Source of the DNA: Isoetes taiwanensis
Lineage: Eukaryota; Streptophyta; Lycopodiopsida; Isoetales; Isoetaceae
Direction: 5' to 3'
Length of the DNA: 64,000 bases
NCBI GenBank assembly: GCA_021234155.1
Contig: JAJEKV010000049.1
Span: 6,855,427-6,919,426 of the forward strand
Part shown: one piece after another, positions 56,886 to 64,000 of the stretch
How the letters are laid out: each line of letters opens with the position of its first letter
How positions within the stretch are numbered: position 1 is the first letter of the stretch
Notes under the pieces: model-generated
What the model was told of the DNA's origin: nothing
The model's database searches: none
What the model saw: only the letters and a program-made list of their open reading frames with translations
Program-made: the position numbers and the translations under genes

Positions 56886-59800
56886 AAGGCAGAAAAAGAA
56901 GATATTAAAGTACTAAAAAAAACCAATGAACCTCGACAGCTCAAAACTAAAGCTCCATCAGAGTAGGGACTTGACTCCCTCAAGGAAACATCAACGGACA
57001 TGACTCAAAACTACAGCTCCATAAAATAAAGAGTAACGCTTCAAACTTTACAAGTCCTCAGATAACAGAGCTTTAAAACACTTCGCACCAAAAGGAAAAA
57101 CTAGTCGAGTGCAACTCAAAGCATACTCAAAACAACAAGCAGATAAGAAATCTATAAAGTTGAAACTATGCAACCACTAGGAAGGAAGTTTGAGAAGGCA
57201 ACCCAAGGCAAAATGTGGAATCAAAAGCTTATGCAATCAGACATCCTGAAACATCCATCAATTTATGTGTAATCGAGAACGTGAAAAGCCTAATAAAAAT
57301 AAAGAAAAAGAAGAGGCCATGGAACAAGAGAATGAAGCTACACACCTCCCTAATAAACCCAACACCTACTCAATTTCCAATGAAATGACAAGTCCAGTAC
57401 GCACAACAAAATGATGTGACATAGACAACAAAAAATGATGGCATGCGACTACTATAAGGCAAAAGTAAGGTTCAAAGGACAACTAGTCTGCATAATCTTG
57501 CATACCACCATATACTGGCACAAGGATCAACCAAGGTGGACTGTCCTTCAAACCCCCACGCGAGCATGTGGACACCACTTGAAATTGACAAGTAAAGAAC
57601 TTCAAGGTCCAACACATGCTATCAAAATAACCATAAGAGACCCTCCGAAGATGCCTACAAAAGCAATTTCATGCAACAAATCCTGACAAAGTAACAACAA
57701 CTTTAGATGCCTCTCGCATCAAGCATATAACAATAAACTCTATAGAAAAATAGAAAGAGTGATTTGAAAGGTCTCAATGGGAAGTGGACTAACAATCAAG
57801 AACTCCACAAACAAAAATTGAGTCAACTACACAAGCACGAGAAAAGAAAACCAAATTGCTGAATCTCCAAGAGAGCATAAACATAAGTAGCCAAAGAACT
57901 TCGAAGTGCCATTGCAAAAATTTCAAGCCCAAATTACTATGAGGAACGAAGGGGACTAGAGATCAAAAGAGTCTCTTAATTGTACTTCAACCCTAAACCA
58001 AGTACGCAATAAGCAAGGGCCATTATCACCTAATCCAAGAGTCATCTCCACCTCTTGACAAAATAACATGGAGAAAAGTAAAATCTCTAACTCTAATGAA
58101 AGATCAAACCAAGGAAATTAGAATATGATGCAAAGTGTGATAAACAACTCTAGAAACATGTGACAAACTAGACAAATAAAACCTTTGTCCGCAACTTCAT
58201 AAAGGCAAGATATCGATTGATGCAACACGGAACTTGAAAAAATTTGAAGGAACTAACACAAAACATAGAGTTTACTGAATATTTAAGATCAAGGAAAGAA
58301 TTAAGTCACAAATCATCACATTCAAAATATACAAACATCTCAATAGCAAGTTTGGAAAATATGCAAGACAAATTATAGGGCCTATAAGATAGTGGAGCGT
58401 GTAATGGAAGAAATGCGACCCTATAAGAAGGTAAAAATGTCAACTTAGAAAAATGCTAAAGTCAAGCAATCCCCCATTTCTACATAGCAGGAAAATGAAT
58501 AAGACTAACTATGCATAGCAAGGAAAATGAATAACAACACTAACTATGTGCAATGCCACCATATCTAGAAAAAAAGTTGTTGCTCCAGCAAAATTGAGAC
58601 ATTCAACAATACCCACCACCACTAACAAAAATCAAGTGAAGCCGCCATAAATGATTCTTCAAATTCAAACGTTTTCTAGCTCTTGTTTTTCAACAAAATC
58701 GTATTTCCAAGCATATGCAAAACCAACTGACATAGACCTATTTTTCACACCCATAACAACAATTTGGAATTGTGTTTACCGCTTCTTGCAAGTGTACAAA
58801 GATAATGTAACCAGTATTGCCAGGAGTGAGCTTAATTCTGGGCAGATAAATGTAATAAAAAAATCGCTAATGCCAGAAGCGAGCTAAAATCTAGAGCAAA
58901 TATCTAGACGTGCATATTACAGCCACCAAACCATCCCGCAAAGCTTTGACAAGAAATTTGTCCAATGAAAAAGCAAAACGTTTTGAACCTAGACACACTG
59001 TTGAGCACGTGAATGAGGTGAACTAAAACCGCATAACTTTTTTGTACCACCAAAACAAGCTTTGAAGTGGACGGACAAACTGCAAGTCATTCCCTTATTA
59101 TTCCCTTGAACCAACAACATGAGCATCCACAACATGAGAGTCTTCACATAAAATGCAGATGTATACCCTACTCGAAATGCTTCTATCTCCACATCCATTG
59201 CCAAACTTAACACATCAGCTACATTTACACACCAAATGCATTCTCCAAATCTGGAAGGATTGAAAGAGGTGAGAAACTTCAGCACAAGTTAGTTCAGTTA
59301 CTGATATCAACACAATCAGTTATCAAAATCTTAAGCGCCTAAGCGAATTACAAAATTGTTTAGCTTCTCTACTTCAGCAGGCAAGCAAAGCTAGCATACT
59401 CTACAAAACAACAAACCACTAGATGTCTAAAAGTAAGAGTTCCCTGCAAGCTCATAGGGCAGTGGGCTAATAATTGCACCAACTCACAAGCCATGAATTG
59501 TGATGCGGCTTTGCATATCTGTCCATGAAGCCACATGACAATATAATGACCAACAAATTACTAATAAGATAGGAAATTAAAATTAAAATTAATATTAAGA
59601 TTAAAAATGAAAAACAAAATACCACCTACAGATGCTTTATAGTAAAGTAGAACTATTAGACAAAAAACGTAGACCAATTACACCATGAACAATACATAGC
59701 TTCGTCACATGCAGTAGTAAGTTTAACTAAAGAATAACTCAGGATATAGAGTATAGATCGTAACATAGATTTTTTTTTTTGTCTAAATTCAAATTACAGA

Positions 59801-59900
59801 TGAGCAAACTCCAAATAACATTTGGTTAGAATCGGTAAAATCCAGAATGGACATAGACGAAATGTAAGAATAGACATAAAAGGAATGTGAACAAACAAAA
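56886..59900. other. No recognisable gene
   Basis: A-rich plus strand, short ORFs only, and no repeat or motif noted. Confidence 0.5.
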
Positions 59901-60604
59901 TTCCAAGGTTACCTTGGGCTAAATTACCATGACTGCAATTGTGCATAGTCAATTCCATGCCTGTCAAACAAGAATTGATCGCCACAATCTAGAAAACCAA
60001 GGCTACCAAGCTGAAATTATCCATAGCTACACCTCCCCTTTGAGAAAAATAATTAACAATTTTAATAGAGAAGTTTTGCCTCTGTCCCCTCTTCCCTCAA
60101 TTCTCCTGAAACAATTATCCACCATACATCTGACCTCATTGGCCTCTCCCCTGAAATTAATAGCCAACCACCAATCCCAGATAAATTTGATGGCTTATCC
60201 CCAGGCATTGCAATTCAGATTGCTGAGCTTCAAGAAGAGCTTAATTTAAAAGACATGGTTGTTCAAGATTCAGAGGACAGATTTAATAATATGGTCTTCA
60301 GTAACTCAAGGCAGAAAAATCTTATTGAGAATGATGATATCAACAAAGAAAAAATAAGTTATCCAGGAACAACGAAGGTTTTAGCTAATCAAACAATGTG
60401 TAGCAATTTAGATCAACTGGATAAAGGCATAATCAATTGCAGTTTAGGGATAATGGACATTATTGGCACACATATAGATCTGGTTCCATTGACTCAAGAG
60501 ATGCAAGCTCAGGTGAATCAGGAAAAACTTGTGAACACTGAAGATATGGAGCAACTCATTTCCAGGCAAGTCTTAAACTCTCCCAACTCAGATAATTTGA
60601 TTTC

Positions 60605-61145
60605 TAATTCTTCCTTTAAATCATGAGGGTTGTCTGTAATTCTGGATTTTGGGATTGCTCTGTGGCGTGCCTTAAATGCTGGAACGCTTTTAAACCTCGA
60701 TTTCAAGGCCGCCTTCCAAGCGTCAAATTGCCGGTTTTATTGACACCAAGCGTTCGGTGAAGATGTATGCTCCCTATCTACAATAGCATGGATTTTTGGA
60801 TCGCGTAGTCATCACGGCTTGATTTTTTCGGGGGTTTTAATACGGGACTTTGATTGAGAAATCTACGTTACGGGGGCTTCGGTCCTGATGCGGTTGGGGA
60901 AGGTCCGTTTTGCATGGTCCCATTTGGGAGTGGACATTAAAGTTTCTTCCTTCCTTCCTTCCTTCCTTTAAATCATGATTGTTGTAATTCTAAATTTTGG
61001 GATTGCTCTCACTCCTTAGCAACAAAGCTCGATAAGGAAAAACTCCAATCAAATTGCCTTATTGAGCGGGAAGATGACTCCTATCTACATAGGCCTTCCT
61101 CGATGCAGATGGGGAAAAATAATAAGACTTTGATTGAGAAATCTA
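60605..61145. repeat. Diverged tandem duplication with TTCC tail between copies
   Basis: TTCCTTTAAATCATGA...TTTTGGGATTGCTCT occurs at 60611 and 60962, and later words (CAAATTGCC, CTATCTACA, GACTTTGATTGAGAAATCTA) recur in the same order in both. The first copy ends in a LINE-like GTGGACATTAAAGTTTC and (TTCC)n at 60945-60970. Confidence 0.65.
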
Positions 61146-61260
61146 AATGAATTCATGCTTCATTTGGAACCCCAGCTGCTAATACCAGAGAAAAAGCTAA
61201 TAGAAGATTGAGAAATCATTAAGGCAGTATTTTGTTCTTAAATGTCAATCTGCTTCGTCC

Positions 61261-61881
61261 GTGAAGATATTATCTTGGAATTTAAGGGGAATTAAGGGTC
61301 CCCTCAAAGGAAGACAAGCCATTGCTCAAATTAAACAATACAATGCAGACATCATTATATTACAGGAATTGAGGTTACCTCAATTTGAATGCTCAAATCT
61401 GGCAGACTGGATTTCTCCGTGGACGTTAAAAAAACTATTCTATTCTATTCCAGGTAATTCTTCTAGTTGGATTGAAGCAACACGTACCTCAGGAGGTCTC
61501 TGCATCATTTGGAAAAACCTGAAGCATATCACTCTTTTCAACAGCCCTTGCAAATCTTGGCAGGCTGTCACCTTCTCCTCTAATGATAACAGATTTGGAA
61601 TTTTAAATATTTATGCCTCAACTGACTCGAGAGATAGAGAAATTCTATGGTTGAATATTGATAATTGGCTTCAAAATCAAGATATGTCAACTTGGATCTT
61701 GGGAGGAGATTTTAACACCACCCCTGCTTGGGATCTCAAATTAGGCAAGCATCTTAACTTATTCTGCAGAGAGAAGACTTCATGGAATAACCTTATGGAT
61801 AATCATCTTATGCATCATATTCCCTCCTTCACTTTGCGGAATGGTAAATCTATTGTGTGCCTTGGATTCTACAAGCGGTAA
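61261..61881 (+). pseudogene. L1 APE-type endonuclease
   Basis: Frame starting MKILSWNLRGIKGPLKGRQA, the classic L1 endonuclease opening with the catalytic Asn (SWNLRG). ILQELRL supplies the metal-binding Glu and TWILGGDFNTTPAWDLK the GDFN active-site box. The C-terminal SDH motif is not reached before the frame breaks near 61860. The enzyme nicks target DNA for reverse transcription; this copy is incomplete. Confidence 0.88.
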
Positions 61882-62454
61882 TGATTTTCGGTAATAATTG
61901 GGTAACTATTGAATGCACCTGGATCACCAACCTCAATTCCTTCTACAGTGGTTTTTGGGCAACATCCCCTTTAAATTTAATTGCTCTCTGCTCAAATCGA
62001 GACCTTAATGATTTTGGGATAACCTTGTTTGGTAACTAAGAATAAAAGCTTTTAAAATCATGAATATTTTTAAAGTTCATAATGATTAATATCTTCATAT
62101 TGAAAATGCCACTGACAAGATAATTTCAGCCTTAATTTGCTTGGAGATGCAACAAATATTGTGAGCTTTTCTAAAGGTCATTTCAATAAGATGCCTACTA
62201 TGCTAATATGGATAAAGCAAATATTTATTTTTTTGATATGGTGAAGAACTTCTTTTCATCGAATATTTTTTAAAGTTCATAATGATAACATGGTCATGCC
62301 AATGATATCTCTATTTCTTCGATAACAAGTCTTGAAGCTTTTCTACGATCATTTCAATGACTTAATAAAGCAAATATTTTTCTTTGATATGGTGAAAGAG
62401 TGAGACTCATAATGAGTATGGTCATATGAACGATGGTTTCTACCCCTCTTAGTC

Positions 62455-62943
62455 TTGAGTCTTTTTATCTTCAGAGTCACGGGGATGTTAGTCGGGATGT
62501 TAGTCCTTTGTGATTTTATTAGAATGGTCCATCATTTCTGGCTATCCAACCATCTTCATCCTGCCATCTCTGCTGGACTTATTTCTTTAATCCCCAAAAA
62601 TGAGGATCCAAAAGCTATTTCAGACAACATTTCAGAGGTTTGTGCCAAAATTATTGCCAATCGAGTTAAAGGTCATCTTCAAAATAATATTAGTCTTTCT
62701 CAATCTGCATTTCTCCCCAATAGATATATTCTAGATAACTACATTGCTGCTGTTGAAGGTCTTCATTGGAACCAGCATACTAATCAAAATTGTGTTCTCT
62801 TCAAATTGGACTTCTCTAAGGCCTTTGACACTGTTCACTGGAAATTTATAGATTATGCTCTTGGCAAGTTTGGTTTCTCTGAAAAAATTATCAAATTGAT
62901 CCATGGTCTAAATTCTCGATCTTATATATCTCAAATGTCATAA
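62455..62943 (+). pseudogene. L1 reverse transcriptase, N-terminal half
   Basis: Motifs in order: AGLISLIPKNEDPK...ISDNISEVCAKIIANRVKG, SLSQSAFLPNRYILDNYIAA, and FKLDFSKAFDTVHWKFI (motif A with catalytic Asp). The frame ends at SRSYISQMS before motifs B and C, so it is truncated. Confidence 0.88.
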
Positions 62944-63400
62944 ATCAGATATATGCCACATGATATGTCATATCTCATAAGTCATAAGTCAAATATGTGT
63001 CATATAGTATATATAATAACATATGTCACAAGCATATCAATTTATATATAAACTAGTTACGATGCACACCATTGTTGGGCATTAGTGTGGGCATAAGTTG
63101 ATGAACCTGTTAATATAATTTATACTTAAATAAGTATAAATTCATAATTTATACTTAAAAAAATTTATACTTAAAAATAAAGTATAAATAAGAATTCTAA
63201 ATAAAGATAAATAAGAATTCTAAATAAATATACTCATAAATATACTTATAAATAAGTGTATTTATTTTAGAATAAAATAAATATGCTTTATTTATAAGTA
63301 TATTTATGATTTTTAAGTATATTTATGAGTGGACAAATTCTAATTATACTTTCAGTATAATTTAGGAAATATGCTTACCTTTTTCTGTATTCTGAGTTTG
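62944..63400. repeat. AT-rich low-complexity tract
   Basis: Repeated ATAAATAAGTATAA and TATTTATAAGTATA words with several local palindromes; more of the same at 63940-64000. No gene. Confidence 0.8.
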
Positions 63401-63455
63401 TCGTTCACTCCTTAATTCTCGTGCATCGATTAACTGTCATAAAGCTCATTCGCAC

Positions 63456-63830
63456 TTAAGAACTTAAATCTGATGAAATATATTTCGCTAAGGCATTCAC
63501 AGTTATAATCTGCATGTTAGCCCATATTCTTGTATTGTGCACAACTTTTTGATCCAATAATAAAATCTGACTAGTATCCAAATCTGCTGAAACAGGAATA
63601 CCATCGACTAACACTTGAAGTCGCACTAACTTGATATTTTTATCATTTGTAGTTAAACAATAGTCATCAATAAATGACATTGGTACGTCAAGTTCGTGAA
63701 GTCGTACAAAACCCGATGTCAATATAATAGAGTGGTTTTGTTTCGTTTTCACAAATGAAGGAACTAATATTGCCATGATAGCTATGACTAAAGATGTTAA
63801 GATAGCCATAGAAAATAATAAATTCTGCAA
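63456..63830 (-). CDS. Short membrane-anchored ORF or exon, unknown
   Basis: A minus-strand frame preceded by a good splice acceptor (TTATTTTTGCAG at ~63830). It is best read as an exon, or as starting at the ATG at 63806. An N-terminal hydrophobic segment (AILTSLVIAIMAILVPSF) would make a signal anchor. The rest (HELDVPMSFIDDY, LQVLVDGIPVSADLD) is soluble and unfamiliar. It sits at the window edge in AT-rich DNA, so the gene may continue beyond 64000. Confidence 0.35.
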   Translation of the reverse strand: MQNLLFSMAILTSLVIAIMAILVPSFVKTKQNHSIILTSGFVRLHELDVPMSFIDDYCLTTNDKNIKLVRLQVLVDGIPVSADLDTSQILLLDQKVVHNTRIWANMQIITVNALAKYISSDLSS

Positions 63831-64000
63831 AAATAATTAGAGCAAATTATAAAAAAGCCTTTGTATGCAACAAAAGCGCAATAATGAAAACCTAATACTA
63901 ACAACTAGTCAACGCACAAAAATACATGGACAAATTCTGAGTATAAGTATATACATATAAATATAAATATACATAAATAAGTATAATTTATACTTAAAAT

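Larger units (their letters stand above)
59929..62943 (+). mobile_element. L1-type LINE with ORF1 tail, endonuclease and partial RT
   Basis: Plus-strand order: an ORF1-like frame (60255-60626), an APE endonuclease frame (61261-61881) and RT (62455-62943), as in plant L1. The gap 61900-62450 is decayed and contains small repeats (AAAGTTCATAATGA, GATATGGTGAA). RT stops after SRSYISQMS at 62943, so its catalytic YxDD and the 3' end are lost. Between ORF1 and endonuclease lies a diverged duplication. Confidence 0.85.

Noticed and set aside
61420-61440. CCGTGGACGTTAAAA inside the L1 endonuclease frame, like the LINE B 3' end
   Set aside because: It encodes a plausible SPWTLKK in an uninterrupted endonuclease frame, with no tail repeat after it, so the match is probably coincidence.
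1-64000. CRISPR array, bacterial operon or organelle insertion
   Set aside because: No regular spacer-repeat array, no bacterial-style gene layout, and no plastid or mitochondrial gene; the antiporter fragment is a nuclear gene product.

Overview
This is nuclear DNA of a land plant. It carries the first 17 exons of a spliced plant CPSF160 gene, fragments of other plant genes (plastid ATP/ADP antiporter, O-fucosyltransferase, bulb-type lectin), and many plant-type retrotransposons. TE-swollen introns, very low gene density and AT-rich composition suggest a large genome such as a fern, another seed-free vascular plant or a gymnosperm. The exact lineage cannot be fixed from the sequence alone.

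Layout. 1-15.8 kb (minus strand): the 5' two thirds of the CPSF160 gene, with all exon junctions in phase. Its introns hold a copia remnant (2.9-4.2 kb), a non-LTR element (5.8-8.4 kb) and a second 3' end of that element (10.7-11.0 kb). 16.5-19.0 kb (minus): a spliced but frame-damaged gene for a Crypton-type (DUF3504-like) tyrosine recombinase, ending about 0.7 kb upstream of the CPSF160 start. 20-24 kb: short tandem duplications, an O-fucosyltransferase gene fragment, an LTR-like block and an unrecognised transposon-like ORF with one in-frame stop. 24.0-28.9 kb (minus): a nearly full-length but dead Ty1/copia element with two LTRs, itself hit by a LINE tail. 29-31 kb: a TTC/GAA-rich repeat, a tRNA-like sequence and a degenerate tandem array. 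31.4-43.0 kb: a mosaic of related repeats. A 1.8-kb segment is duplicated, and its second copy is split by a 3.07-kb insertion carrying antiporter and lectin-like gene fragments. That insertion shares both ends with an inverted relative at 31.4-32.9 kb. 43.0-46.2 kb: three LINE remnants. 46.2-53.7 kb: no recognisable gene, but one very strong hairpin. 53.7-56.0 kb (minus): a truncated Ty3/gypsy gag-protease-RT region. 56-59.9 kb: nothing coding recognised. 59.9-62.9 kb (plus): an L1-type LINE with endonuclease and partial RT. 63-64 kb: AT-rich DNA with one short membrane-anchored ORF that may be an exon.

Only CPSF160 looks like a working host gene. Its 17 exons keep frame across every junction, while neighbouring mobile or captured sequences carry stops and frameshifts, so the breaks in those are unlikely to be general sequencing error. 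The observations most worth follow-up are the plant Crypton-type recombinase, the PCNA-interaction-like motifs in the ORF at a LINE 3' end, and the composite element that holds plastid-transporter and lectin fragments.
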